From the NCBI GenBank assembly GCA_963691705.1, contig OY829546.1, positions 33,698,040 to 33,762,039 of the forward strand: a DNA stretch of 64,000 bases. Reading direction: 5' to 3'. Below the pieces are notes generated by a model, which did not search any database, was not told where the DNA came from, and saw only the letters and a list, made by a program, of their open reading frames with translations. The translations under genes and the position numbers were made by a program. The stretch is from Viola odorata. Taxonomy: Eukaryota; Streptophyta; Magnoliopsida; Malpighiales; Violaceae. Of this stretch, positions 1 to 10,592 are shown piece by piece (the stretch's first letter is position 1; each line of letters begins with the position of its first letter).

Positions 1-407
1 TGAGCCGATGATTATCTAGCCCTGGATGCAACCTGAGAATGTCCTTTGCTAAGATCTCTAATCATCTGACTTTATTTATTTACTGGATTTCTGTTTGCAT
101 GTCTTGCCCTTGATTTTTATTTGCATGTCTTGCCCCTGATTACTCTTTATTTTCCTGCCCTTGATATTTGCTTTTAATTAATTGTCTTGTTAGCAACTAT
201 CTCTATCTTGGTTAACTAGATTAACCAACCAACCAACCCCCCTCCCCCCCTTCTGTTTCTTTTATTGTTTTACTTTGTATCTGGCCTTGTCTAGTGTATG
301 TCTTCACCATTCTCTGTGGATCGAACCTCTTGCCACTGTCTTCAATCTTTTTTGTTGCATGTGATAAGTTGTAATTATTTTATCGTGCCCTCGACAAGCA
401 CCGATCA
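1..407 (+). repeat. 3' portion of the 5' LTR
   Basis: Matches 4460-4831 over its whole length, apart from scattered substitutions and a duplicated stretch containing TTTGCATGTCTTGCCC present here and single in the other copy. It ends in CCGATCA directly before the primer binding site. A poly-C tract lies at about 236-250. The start of the LTR lies outside the window. Confidence 0.85.
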
Positions 408-410
408 AAT

Positions 411-427
411 TGGTGTCGTTGCCGGGG
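411..427 (+). other. Primer binding site, tRNA-Asp type
   Basis: TGGTGTCGTTGCCGGGG differs at two positions from the complement of the plant tRNA-Asp 3' end (TGGCGCCGTTGCCGGGG). It lies 3 bp after the LTR end, as expected for minus-strand priming. Confidence 0.8.
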
Positions 428-504
428 AGTGGTGTTAAGTCATTCCCTAGACAATTCCAGATATATATTTTTTTCTTTGTTTCTTTTATTTATTTCTTTC
501 TTCA

Positions 505-1413
505 ATGTCTTATTTTAATTCTTATTCTTACTCACCCTCTTTTCCTCAGTATTTTACTCCTAACCCCCCGTGGTGGAAATAAGGAAATTTCAACTATGGA
601 GTGCAAGCAGCACCTAGCTATCAATATTATCCGCCTCCACAACCTCCACAAGACCAAGGGTTGTCTCAAAAAAATCTGGCTGCAATAGCTAACATGGAGA
701 GCCAACTTGAGGAGTTGCAATTAACCTTGCAGGAGATTAAGATGTCGAGACGCCTAGAGGCATTAGCTGACTTGGTGAATCAAGCTTAAGAGACTTTGAA
801 GGAGCTTAAGGAGCAGAGGCACCAAGAGGCCATTGAAGCAAACTTTGCATGCCTACCAGAGCATCTTGCCCCCGACGTTGGACCACCTGAACCCACCCAT
901 CTTGCCCTAGACGTTACCCCTGCACCTGGACCAAAAATTTTAGCTCCAACACTTCTGCCCAGTCACTCCATGAGTCACCCTATCACCCCCATAGAACAAC
1001 ATTTGCAGCACTTAAATAGTGACGACAATTTAAGTGAAGAGGAGAATTTGCCCACAACCATTCTATGGGAGTTGTCATCTGAGCGTCATGACCAAGATGT
1101 TGAGTCTTATGGGATAGAGGACCTTTTCATGCCCACAGATGAGCTAAAATTGGACGGTCCAAGATGTCTTCCTTCAGAGCCAGGAGCCAACGTGGAGTTC
1201 AAGGCCAGTGCAGTCACAATGTTGAGCGATGCAAATCTGCCAAATTTTTACGACGAGTGTCTTGCCCTAGATGCAGAATTAGAGGCAGAAGTCGTTGTTC
1301 AGCCAAATTTACCAAGTCAACTCAGAATTGTTCTAACACTTTGGTGGGCCAAGGAATTGAGGTTGTTGAGGTTTTTCACCACATCAAATCTTGTGAAGAG
1401 CATCATGCCCTAG
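505..1413 (+). pseudogene. Gag-like remnant of a non-autonomous element, broken by two stops
   Basis: A single frame runs from ATG 505 to 1413 with in-frame TAA stops at 580-582 and 787-789, so about 300 codons in three pieces. The first piece is rich in Ser, Tyr and Pro. The second has PPPQPPQ followed by a predicted helix rich in Glu, Leu and Gln (about 690-840). The third is acidic and repeats the tripeptide LAL or LAP followed by D, encoded by the recurring CTTGCCCTAGACG motif. I see no zinc knuckle and no enzyme motif. Position just after the primer site and the proline-rich plus coiled-coil layout suggest a gag N-terminal remnant, but the family is not recognised. Confidence 0.45.
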
Positions 1414-3160
1414 ACGTAGAATTCAAGCCGGGGGGAGATTAAGAAGGAGGATTTAAGAGAGATTGAGGAAGAGATAATCGAGGACTTGTGCTTTAAAGCC
1501 GTTATGTGTGACAGGGAGATTTCTAAACTTTATTATTGCTTGACTGCATGTTTATTTTTCTGCTTGTTGCATAATTGCTTGTTTTGTTGCGAAAATTTTA
1601 ATATTTTTCAGATTTTTAATCTTTAGATTTTGTTAATATTTTTGTGAATGTGCACTGCCCAGTTTTAAAACCCCCATGTAATAGACACACACTTTTGACT
1701 TGGGCACGATGAACAAAACTGCCCATTGGCATGTCAAGCCCTAATTAGTCAAACTATGCCTGTTAACCCTTATATCCATATCTAGGCCTAGACTCCAATA
1801 GTCAAAACAGCACCCTGTGAGCACTTTGAGCTTTCATGCCATATATTTTTCATGTGAGAATAGAATGCTTAGTTAGGCACTAGCTGGACTTGCATGATAT
1901 CCCTAGGTATAGGCACCATAGACATGGGAAAGCAACAAAACGACAAAAGTCTTCGCATCAATGTCTTATTTCTTTCTTTCTTTCTTTTCTCCCTTTTTTC
2001 TCTCACTTTTTATCATCTTGCCCTCGACATTCACCTACCCCTCTCTTTTCTTTCTTTCTCCTGACCGCTTGAGCTTATTTTTCTTGATCTTTTTCCTTGG
2101 CAGGTAAGCAGCAATTGTTGAGGGCAGCGTCGAGGGCTAGACACGCAGAAGGACGCGCAGGAAAGTATAAGTGTGGGGAAGCAGAAGACGCTAAAGCTCA
2201 GACGCAGAAAGTAGAGCTAGGGCAAGACAACAGAAAAATTCTTTAGCCTTAGCCTATCCAAGAAAGATTCGAGCTCCCACACAGAAAAGCATAAGTGTTG
2301 GGAAACAGAAGAAGTCAAACATTAGTGCTGAAAGTATATCTAGGGCAAGACACATCAAAGGTCTTCTTCCCTAGACGAATCAAAGCTAGAAAAGGTTCGT
2401 GCCCCTTCTTTAAAAAAATAAAAAAATAAAAAAAATTCAAAAGAGAACAGAATAAAATCAAAAATAAAAGAAGGGGGCAAAACAAGAACAAAAGAACCTA
2501 CTACCAGCACCGCATTAAGAGAAGAACTTCCTGCCCAACAAGAAGAAATCCTTTGTCTAGCCCTCAGATGCATCATCATGCCCTTGACGAGCATTGTCTT
2601 ACCAACCTCGCCTTTTTCCTAGCCAAGGAATCCATCCAGGTTTGAGTTGGTTATCTCTCTTCTTTCTCTTCCTTCTCTTCTTGTTTTCTCTCTTTCTGTT
2701 TTATTCTTTTCCTTCCCTTTTCTTCTTCTTTTTCCTTCTTTTTCTAAGCCTAGCCTTTCCCGTTTCTTTCTTTTTGCTGATGCGAAGTTCTTTCCGATTG
2801 ATTGATTGCCCATGCATGTGTACTACGTACTCGGATTGATGTGCAAGTCTGGTTTTGTGCTGCACTAGTTGCATTTAGTTTTGAGTGATTAAACACCTAG
2901 CCTTGTTTATGAGTGGGAGCGCAAACACTTATCTTATGAGGATTACTTGTGTTTAGGCCTAATATGGTAAAGTCTTACCTTTAGGGTCGTTATCCTTCTG
3001 ATTTGATGTAGGTGTTATCTAGGCAGAATCAACTTTGTCAAGGCCTAGCTTGCTGACTGGTTTGTTTATTCTTGTGCCATGCTTGAATGGGTGTTGTTCA
3101 TTTCTAGGGCTATTTTTAGTTTTGTTAATGCTCGAAGGCGAGCATTGGGCAATGTGGGGA
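1414..3160 (+). other. Non-coding internal region of the non-autonomous element, with polypurine tract
   Basis: No credible gene here. It contains pyrimidine-rich stretches (about 1970-2060 and 2650-2770), two tracts resembling internal polypurine signals (AAGTGTGGGGAA near 2170, AAGTGTTGGGAA near 2292), several copies of the TTGCCCTAGACG motif in both orientations, and a final hairpin plus purine tract (GCATTGGGCAATGTGGGGA, about 3142-3160) just before the 3' LTR. A stretch at about 2890-2935 (AAACACCTAGCCTTGTTT core) is also found, inverted and slightly changed, near 18430. Confidence 0.55.
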
Positions 3161-4831
3161 TGTTTGATAGTGTGTGTCTTGAGCATATTTTTCTCCTTAT
3201 TTTTAGCCTTTTCTTCGGCATGATACTGCTGAATTGCCTCTATTTCCATCTTTATTGCAGATCAGTGCCAAAAGGAAGAATTGAACGAAAACATGTGGAT
3301 TTGGATGGATTTCTTAGTAGCTCGAAGCATCAAGGCCTAGAAGATCGAAGTGTCGCCGTGCCCCCGACGCTAACCAGACCAGAGAGCAAACTATTGCCCG
3401 CGACACTTCTGCATCAGTTCTTAATCAAAGGCTAGAGAGAAAGATTCCCAAAGAATCGCACGATATTCCTTGCGTTTCTAGAAGATTCCATACGCATCCA
3501 GAATATTCCCTAGCTGCTGATCATATCATCTTGCCCTAGATGCTGATTTTGTCATCTTGCCCTCGATGTTGCGCGCTTCCAGAATATTCCCAGAATATCC
3601 CTTTTCGGGCCAAAGAGCCTCCCTTCGTGTTTTTGCATCTCCTTAGCTGGATTTTGTCATTTTGTAGTCCCTTAGCTGGATTTTGTCCTCTTGTGGGCAA
3701 GAGGGTATTTAAACCTCTAGTTTTTAGGGTTTTAGGACATCTTGCAAATAATTTCTACTTTCTTGTTTTGGGAGCCACCTCTTTTTCTCTCCTCCCTCTT
3801 TTGGGTGGTGGCTGAGACATCTTCATCTAGCAACTGTTGTATTTAACCGGAGCTTTGCTCCGACCGGTAACATTTATTAGTTTTCTTCTTCTTGTTCTTC
3901 TTCTTTTATGCAATCTTTCTTTTCCTATTTTGTTTATTTATTTTATGGTATGAGTAGCTAGATTCTCCCTTCTTAGCAGAGGTATTTTGAGGGTTGCATA
4001 AGGGTAGTCAAGAGGCCAAATCGTTCTTCATATATTCTTATTGTTGTATTTGCTTGTTTGTCGATTTCTTGTTAATTTATCTAGGGCAAGATTAGAAGTC
4101 TGGCCAGCTAATAACTAGACCTAGATGATTACTGTCATCCTAATGGTAATAACTGACGTGAGGCCATTAGGAGGAGTAGACACCTAGAACGGAGTAATTG
4201 CTATAGTGTGATCTCACCAATCTAGGGCAAGCAGTCGACTAGGGTGTTATCGCGAGTCTGGCAAGCTAAGAGGTCGCGCCCTAGACATGTCTTACCTCTG
4301 CTTTATGGGCGTTTTGAGTATTGCCTCCTCGCATTCGTGCCTGGAGATGCTACCTCATATGTGGAAACGGGGGGTAGCTTCTCTTAAGAAGGTAAGCAGG
4401 GGGTTTAAGTGCAAACTTGGCCCCTATAGCATGTCTATGGCATGAGAATAGAATATCCTTGAGCCGATGATTATCTAGCCCTGGAAGCAACCCGAGAATG
4501 TCCTTTGCTAAGATCTCTTCTCTTCTGACTTTATTTATTTACTTGATTTCTATTTGCATGTCTTGTCCCTGATTACTCTTTATTTTCCTGCCCTTGATAT
4601 TTGCTTTTAATTAATTGTCTTGTTAGCAACTATTTCTATCTTGGATAACTAGATTAACCAACCAAACCCCCCCCCCTTATTTCTTTTATTGTTTTACTTT
4701 GTATCTGGCCTTGTCTAGTGTATGTCTTCACCATTCTCTGTGGATCGAACCTCTTGCCACTGTCTTCAATCTTTTTTGTTGCATGTGATAAGTTGTAATT
4801 ATTTTATCGTGCCCTCTACAAGCACCGATCA
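3161..4831 (+). repeat. 3' LTR, about 1.67 kb
   Basis: It starts TGTTTGATAG after a purine-rich tract and ends CCGATCA. The last 372 bp match window positions 1-407. A TATA-like TATTTAAA lies near 3706, and the hairpin CCGGAGCTTTGCTCCG is near 3848. A poly-C tract is near 4664-4676. The start is inferred from the polypurine tract, because the matching part of the 5' LTR is outside the window. Confidence 0.65.
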
Positions 4832-4862
4832 GCAATCTTGGATAAATCCTTGATGAACCGCC

Positions 4863-6542
4863 TTAAAAACCTGCATGACCAAGAAAAAAACGCACCTCAC
4901 GCACATAAGTGGGATAAGGCAAGGATTCTATGACCTCAATTTTGGCCTTATCAACCTTAATACCCTTACGGGAAATGATATGCCCTAAGATGAGGCCTCG
5001 GTCGACCATAAAGTGACACTTTTCAAATTTCAAAACAAGGTTAGTTTCCACACAACATTGTAAAACCTTTTTCAAGTTTGCTAGACACTCAGAGAAGGAA
5101 TTACCGTAAACAGTAAAGTCATCCATAAATACCTTAATGTCGTTCTCCACAAATTCTGAGAAGATTCTAACCATGCATCGCTGAAAGGTGGGAGGTGCGT
5201 TACAAAGACCAAATGACATCCTTCTGTAGGTAAAAGTACCGAAGGGGTAGGTGAAAGTGGTCTTCTCCTGATCCTCAAGCGCTACTAGAATTTGGTAGAA
5301 ATTGGAGTACCCATCCAAACAAAAATAATGTGTCTTGCCCGCGAGACGCTCTAACATCTGATCAATGAAAAGGAGCAGGAAGTGATCCTTCTGCGTGGCG
5401 GCATTCAACCAGCGGTAGTCAATACAAGCACGCCAGCCGTTCTGGATTCTTGTGAGAATCAATTCACCATGTTGGCTGGTGGTGATGGTAATACCAGTTT
5501 TCTTCGGCACTACCTGGACGGGACTTACCCAAGTGCTGTTAGAGATGGGGTAGATAACGCCAGTGTCCAAAAACTTGAGTATTTCCTTCTTCACCACTTC
5601 CATCATAGGTGGATTCAAACAGCGTTGAGGTTGTCGGACTGACTTGCTGGCGTCCTCCAAATGGATACGATGAGTGCATAGGGCAGGTGTGAGTCCCTTG
5701 ATGTTAGTAATGGTCCATCCAATAGCTTGTCTGAATTCTTTCAACAAGGACACTAGCTCCTGCTCCTCGGCAAAGTCGAGATTACTAGATATGATCACTG
5801 GAAGGGTATCATCGTCGCTAAGATAGGCATACTTGAGGTGCGAGGGTAAGGTCTTCAGTTCCAGATTAGGTGTCTGCATAATGGAAGGGGGGAGTTTAGC
5901 ATGATTAGTGGGAAGATTAGAGGGTACATAAGGAGAAGGAATAATTGAGTGTTCTTCTAATGCGGCAATGACTTCATGTAGTTTGGGCGAAGTCACGAGT
6001 GTCAGTCCAATGTCATCTAGTGCAGTTGGTGTAATATTCCTGTCAAGGGCAACCTCCAAAGGATAGTTAGGGGTTAGCACAGAAACGTCGGCAATAACAA
6101 GATCAATAACATCAATAAAATTCACACTAGAAAACTCAGTAGGGTTTCTCATGGCGTCAAGCATGTTGAATTTAATGGTTTCGCCATTGAACTCTAGTGA
6201 GATCGTAGCATCATGGACATCGATTTTAGCCTCTGCAGTTCTGAGAAAGGGTCGGCTGAGAAGCATATCCAAGGCCTTGACAGATTGGTCATCCTCCATA
6301 TCAATCACATAGAAGTCAGTTGGGTACATAAATTTATCAACCTGCACTAAGACGTCCTCAATAAAACCCTCGGGGTAGACTACAGATCGGTCAGTGAGTT
6401 GAATAACAACCCGAGTGTTTTTTAAGGGACCAAGGTCGAGACTGTTGTATATCGTCAAGGGCATGACGTTGATACCTGCATCTAAATCACACATAGCCTT
6501 ACCGATGTCAGTAGTGCTGATTTTGCATGGGATAGTAAACAT
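4863..6542 (-). pseudogene. Athila-like protease and reverse transcriptase, 3'-truncated
   Basis: A 559-codon open stretch. The first about 60 residues resemble a retroviral-type aspartic protease, but the usual D-L-G-A-G core reads CDLDAGINV, so the glycine after the catalytic aspartate is replaced. The region from about residue 285 is reverse transcriptase: motifs WVSPVQVVPKK, CIDYRWLNA, CLDGYSNFYQI, PFGLCNAP and the catalytic VFMDDF are all visible. The frame ends in the connection region at GHAGF, a few codons before the border with the inserted element. VFMDDF and the LADRS-like linker are typical of the Athila branch. A relative is at 62.1-64.0 kb. The protease change and truncation argue that it is dead. 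Confidence 0.85.
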
Positions 6543-6575
6543 CCCTTGGTTCTTGCACTTGGGTGGCAGCGTCCT

Positions 6576-7001
6576 CTAGATTACAGCCGAGACATTGGCA
6601 CCTACGCTAATCCTTTCCATATTTGTCATCTTACATTTGTTAGTGCACAAAGATTTCAAAAATTTAGCGTAGCGAGGAATATTCTTAATTGCCTGCAATA
6701 AAGGAATGTTAACCTGAACTTTGCTAAACATATCATAGATCTCTCGGTCCTCCTTATCCTTCTTGGTTTTGATCAACCTTTGAGGAAAAGGAGGTTCCAA
6801 TACCTTTATGATGTATTCCTCCATGAATTCAGGTTTCTTGGCATCTTTCTTCGGGGAGCCCTTCGGAGAGCAGACTCGTGTCTCCTGTTCGACTTCAGCA
6901 TTGAGGTCTTGCTGGGTAGCCTTAGGTATGGGCAGTTCAACATCGGGACCTTGATGCAGATTGACACGCGGGGGCAGTTGAGTGTCGTTGCGGAGTGACA
7001 T
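6576..7001 (-). pseudogene. Athila-like gag-protease linker fragment
   Basis: 141 codons. It begins with a version of the AMTLRSG-type segment (MSLRNDTQL) seen before protease in this branch, followed by a Pro- and Lys-rich part and then FPQRLIKTKKDKEDREIYDM and IPLLQAIKNIPRYAKFL, which match the equivalent region at 61.7-62.1 kb almost residue for residue. It is separated from the protease frame by an in-frame stop near 6577, and from gag by further breaks at 7001-7305. The function in the family is the spacer between nucleocapsid and protease. Confidence 0.75.
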
Positions 7002-7304
7002 AGCACAGGTACCATGCTTCGGGTTAGGTTCTGGTTGAGGCGGCAGTCATCCTCGGTTCTTCAGCTCCTTCATTTCTGCGTCCATAAGACTCATTTATTT
7101 TTGCATATCCAAAATAATACTACTAAGCCTACTTACCTCATCAACTGGCGGCACAGGAGGAGCCTAAGCCTGTAGGGCCTAGTATTGATATTGCTGGTTG
7201 TTGGGGTAGTTCGGTCGTGGCCTGAAATTCTGCAAGTTGAACAGTGGTTGTGATTGGTTGGCAAATGGGTTCTGTTGTGATGGCTGATGTTATGGATTAT
7301 TGGA

Positions 7305-7697
7305 TCAGTTGAGATTAGGATGGCGCCAACCTTGATTGTAGTTCTGAGTATAAGGTTCAAACTTTCGAGGGGACCCATTGTAGTTGCAAGCGGCGTTAAC
7401 TTGGACCTCATCAGGAATGTGGGGGCAAGCATTCATAGGATGATCAATGAAATTGCAAAATCCGCATGCCTTAATCTGGACTGGCTGCCCTGCTGCCATG
7501 TTCTGAAGCATGTCAGTGATGGTGGTAAGTTGATTTTCTATAGCAGCAGCACGCACATCATGGGTCGTCATGGCTCTCTCGAAAGATACACTATTTTTAG
7601 CCATGATCTTGATGGTAGCTTTGGCGGCATCTGGTGTAAGAGCGCAGAGGGAACCTCGACTAGTAGCATCTAGCAGGGCCTTGTCAGTTGGTTTCAA
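7305..7697 (-). pseudogene. Athila-like gag C-terminal part with zinc knuckle
   Basis: 130 codons with TDKALLDATSRGSLCALTP, a helical stretch ENQLTTITDMLQNMAAGQP, and a zinc-knuckle-like CGFCNFIDHPMNACPHIP with Cys-x2-Cys-x4-His-x4-Cys spacing. The element at 60773-61381 carries the same segment. In the family this is the nucleocapsid part of gag, which binds the genomic RNA. It is separated from the N-terminal gag by a stop and frameshift in 7698-7867. The stretch 7001-7305 continues it in broken form, Gln- and Asn-rich. Confidence 0.8.
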
Positions 7698-7867
7698 CCC
7701 TTCATAAAAATATTAAATGAGGGCGTGATCAGCGAGATTGTGGGAGGGACATAGGGTCTGCATCTTCTTGAAGAGCTCGTAATACTGAGGTAATGGATCT
7801 GGGGGGAGGTCATAGAACCAGTCTCGACATTGGCTAGTTTCATGGCATCACAGACAGAGTGCAGATA

Positions 7868-8269
7868 CTAGAGATGCATGTGTGGGTTCTCCTTGGGAAC
7901 TCCATGAAATGTAAGAAGATGGTGTAGTATGGCGGACTTGATTACCCAATCGGGTCGGACGGTTGGCCAATCGATACAGTTGTTGGTCAATTCAGGAGCA
8001 GTATTAAGATCTTCAATTGTCTGATTATTCTGGTTATTTTTTGCTTCAGCCATCTTAGGAGATTCGAGGACAGTGAATCCTTCAGCATCAAGGTCTTGAC
8101 GGATAAGGAGGTCAAGATTGTCTAGGTCAGAGAGGGTTCTTTCAAGGATTAGGGTAGAAACTTCTCCGGTGTTAGTGGATGATTTCCTAACCTGCCTTCT
8201 AAGTCTGCTTTCTATCTTGGTAATCTCAAGGTCGAGTGGTGTAGGATCCGGTCTAGACGTCCTAGTCAT
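7868..8269 (-). pseudogene. Athila-like gag N-terminal fragment
   Basis: 133 codons starting MTRTSRPDP 33 bp after the primer binding site. It contains an Arg-rich start, an acidic middle, and CIDWPTVRPDWVIKSAILHHLLTFHGV cut in two by my spacing limit: CIDWPTVRPDWVIKS then HHLLTFHGV. This matches the fragment at 60368-60730. The frame ends where gag should continue, so this is a remnant of the capsid region. Confidence 0.75.
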
Positions 8270-8301
8270 ACAAACAAAATAAAGAAATCAGTACCGTTAG
8301 T

Positions 8302-8318
8302 CCCCGGTAACGGCGCTA
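8302..8318 (-). other. Primer binding site, tRNA-Asp type (minus strand)
   Basis: On the minus strand TAGCGCCGTTACCGGGG has two differences from the complement of the tRNA-Asp 3' end. It lies 5 bp inside the LTR border at 8324, between LTR and gag. Confidence 0.8.
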
Positions 8319-8323
8319 AAATT

Positions 8324-8899
8324 TGGTCGGTCCTCTAATCGTTTGTAGGTAACTTGACAAGCATACAATAAATAAGCAACTACAAACATAGCGATTTATT
8401 GAACTTAATTCGACCTCACAACTAACCTATGCAACCTTTAATGACCTTTACTAAGAAGAAAGGATTTAGTTACTCATGCTAGAAAGTAGATAAACGAAAT
8501 AATAAAAGATAGATTGCATAAAAGAAGAAGTGAAGAAAACGTTGTAAAATTGTAACTTAATACTGGCCGGAGCTAAAGCTCCGTGATTATTACAAAGCTG
8601 GAAAAGCGCCAGAGGCGGAAGTATGGAATGACCAAATCCGAGAGGGAAGAAGTTCTTAAAACCTGGTAAAATTAGGGTTTTAAGAACTTCTTCCCTCTCG
8701 AATTTGATCATTCCATACTTCCACCTCCGGCGCCTTCCCAGCTTTGTAATAATCCCGGAGCTTTAGCTCTGGCCGGTATTAAGTTGCAATTTTACAGCAT
8801 TTTCTTCACTTCTTCTTTTATGCAATCTATCTTTTATTATTTCGTTTATCTACTTTCTAGCATGAGTAGCTAAATCCTTTCTTCTTAGTAAAGGTCATT
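8324..8899. repeat. LTR fused head to head with an inverted copy (224-bp arms)
   Basis: 8324-8663 is the end of the minus-strand Athila-like LTR. Positions 8440-8663 and 8676-8899 are reverse complements of each other over 224 bp each, with few differences and apparently no net indels, around an 11-bp spacer (8664-8674). Each arm carries the GGAGC hairpin, the Athila-like LTR segment TTTTATGCAATCTATCTTTTA and the TACTCATGCTAG segment. Right of 8899 the sequence changes to unrelated DNA. The structure can come from two LTRs inserted in opposite orientation followed by deletion, or from fold-back repair. Confidence 0.85.
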
Positions 8900-8993
8900 T
8901 AAAATCCTCTCATCACACTCTGTAGCAGTTGCACCAACCCTGTCACTATCTGAACTATCATCATCACAACTTTCCACCACAACTTCATCTCTA

Positions 8994-9407
8994 TCAACCG
9001 ATTAATTGTGCACCAGAACCTGCATACATATCATCAACCCCTAGAGTAGCAGAACCTGCATCATCTACAGTATCACCCCCTACTACATTTGCCATCTCTT
9101 CATCACTACTATCTAGATTCTCAACAAATATAGGGGTGTTGATGCCATGATCCACATACATTTCAAGTGTTTCCTCACCATTTTTTAGGATCTCTGCAAT
9201 GATTCTCTGCATATGTTTCTCCTTCCTCAAACCCTTGATGCCTTCCTCCATTTCTTCCCATGGATATTTACAATCATAATGTAGAGCATTAAGGTATCCT
9301 TTCTTTACCAATGTATCAGTTATGTCTGCTATTATCAGCTCATCATGTTCAATCCAAAAAGTTCTACCACTGCATCTATATACATCAACTTTGGAACTAG
9401 GATCCAT
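8994..9407 (-). pseudogene. Mutator-like transposase N-terminal (PB1-like) fragment
   Basis: 137 codons. The first about 90 residues read like the N-terminal domain found before plant Mutator-like transposases: a short DVY start, then HDELIIADITDTLVKKGYL, a basic and aromatic strand (LHYDCKYPWEEMEEGIKGL) and the closing EMYVDHGINTP, followed by an acidic, Asp- and Ser-rich tail. No DDE catalytic domain follows on the minus strand, so only the first exon or domain survives. The assignment rests on pattern memory of this domain, without a search. An unrelated host protein remains possible. Confidence 0.5.
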
Positions 9408-10310
9408 CTTCCACCCATGAAGATTTTCACATTCAAATGCATCCTGTCAATATTTATGCATTTATTCAAATCTATTACAAACTCTAAAATATAACAGGAC
9501 CACAACAGCAAATGGTAAAAAACTTTTTAGTTTGTCAAACAAAACAACCACCAAAATACCTAAACCGCATAACAAGACAAAGAGACAAAATCAAAAAGTG
9601 AGAAGACGAAGAAAACACAATGCATATTTGTTTATTCAAAACCCTAATCGAATTAAATATAAAAAAGCACATTTTTCAATGGAAACACTTGTTTCGTTGT
9701 CATTAAGGAGGGAAAAGACAAGTCATTGACCTTGCTTCTGAGAGGAAGTCAACCCATCATAACTGGTTGTCCTTTCTTCCTTCGTCCCCTCGCAGCCACA
9801 GGATAGAACAATTGGTTCCCTCCCTTTGCTCGCCTCGCAGTGGCAGAGGAGAGTAACCTTTACTTCTTTCGTTCGTTGGTGTTCCTCCCATTTTCCTTCA
9901 ACCAATCATCTCCTGGACTTCGTCTTCAACCTTCTCTACCTATCGCAGTCTTAATTGTAGCAATCTTGTGCAATCTCTCTTCCCTTCCACTTACCCAGTA
10001 TTTATTTGATGTGCACTAGAGTTTTTTCAATTCCTAATTTAATTATTTTTCAAGTCCACAACTAATTTTTAATTTTCCCTTTTGAATTTTTGCAGGTTGC
10101 ATTTCATTTGTTTATCGGGAGCCACAAGTGACGAAACCGGCTGTCAATGATCATAACTAACGTTCCCTTTAGTCAAACTAACGAAAAAGACAACTTACGT
10201 GAAAATGGTAGTTCAAGGGAGGTGAAATACGCATTTTGAAGGTTAGGGGAGGTTTCTGCTTTTTGCGGATAGTATAGGAGGTTTTTAACCTATTACCCAA
10301 AAAAAACTCA
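9408..10310 (-). other. Non-coding flank of the Mutator-like fragment, with a possible terminal repeat
   Basis: No credible gene. 10140-10310 on the minus strand reads like the outer end of a Mutator-like element (runs such as AAACCTCCTATACTATCCGC, then GTTAGTTTGACTAA), and a similar GTTAGTTTGACTAAC stretch occurs near 48790. A partner terminal repeat on the left was not found; it may have been lost at the 8899 junction. Confidence 0.3.
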
Positions 10311-10592
10311 ATTAATTTGATAAAATTAGTGAATATATAATATAAAAATAGTATTTATAAAATAATAATATAATTATAGCAACAAATATCACAATAATAT
10401 AAAATTTACTACAATTACATAGCATCCAACATGAAATTGAAAATATCCATCAAAATTCTTATAGAAATAATTTTTTATGTATTATCCATTATTATAATTA
10501 TTAAATAGACGTGGTTAATAAATGATTATTAAGGTGCAAAATCATAACCTCATAATTTATAATCGTTACCGTCACTAGTTGTGGAGCGCGAT
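10311..10592. other. AT-rich spacer, nothing recognised
   Basis: AT-rich DNA with no open frame, repeat or regulatory site I can support. It ends in GCGAT, the left copy of the solo LTR target duplication. Confidence 0.6.

Larger units (their letters stand above)
1..4831 (+). mobile_element. Non-autonomous Athila-like LTR retrotransposon, 5' LTR cut by window edge
   Basis: Positions 1-407 and 4460-4831 are diverged direct repeats, the ends of two LTRs in the same orientation. The first is followed at once by a tRNA-Asp-type primer binding site. Between them lie about 2.75 kb with a decayed gag-like reading frame and no protease, reverse transcriptase or integrase, so the element would depend on enzymes from relatives. 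The LTR ends in CCGATCA, shares a GGAGC hairpin with the Athila-like LTRs near 8.5 and 59.3 kb, and has the same primer site type. The 3' border at 4831 abuts the truncated polyprotein of a minus-strand Athila-like element, so this copy inserted into it. The two LTR ends differ by many substitutions and an indel of about 30 bp, so the insertion is not recent. Confidence 0.8.
4832..8663 (-). mobile_element. Athila-like Ty3/gypsy element, minus strand, truncated by the insertion at 4831
   Basis: On the minus strand the order is LTR end (from 8663 down to 8324), primer binding site (8318-8302), gag (8269-7305), linker (7001-6576), protease and reverse transcriptase (6542-4863). Sequence stops being coherent at 4831, where the non-autonomous element begins. 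The rest of reverse transcriptase, integrase and the 3' LTR must lie left of the window if they survive. The proteins closely resemble those of the element at 58832-64000, so both belong to one family. Several stops and frameshifts make it a fossil. Confidence 0.85.

Noticed and set aside
9532..9729. Lys- and Arg-rich 65-codon open frame
   Set aside because: A-rich DNA easily gives such frames; no start context, domain or partner exon was found.
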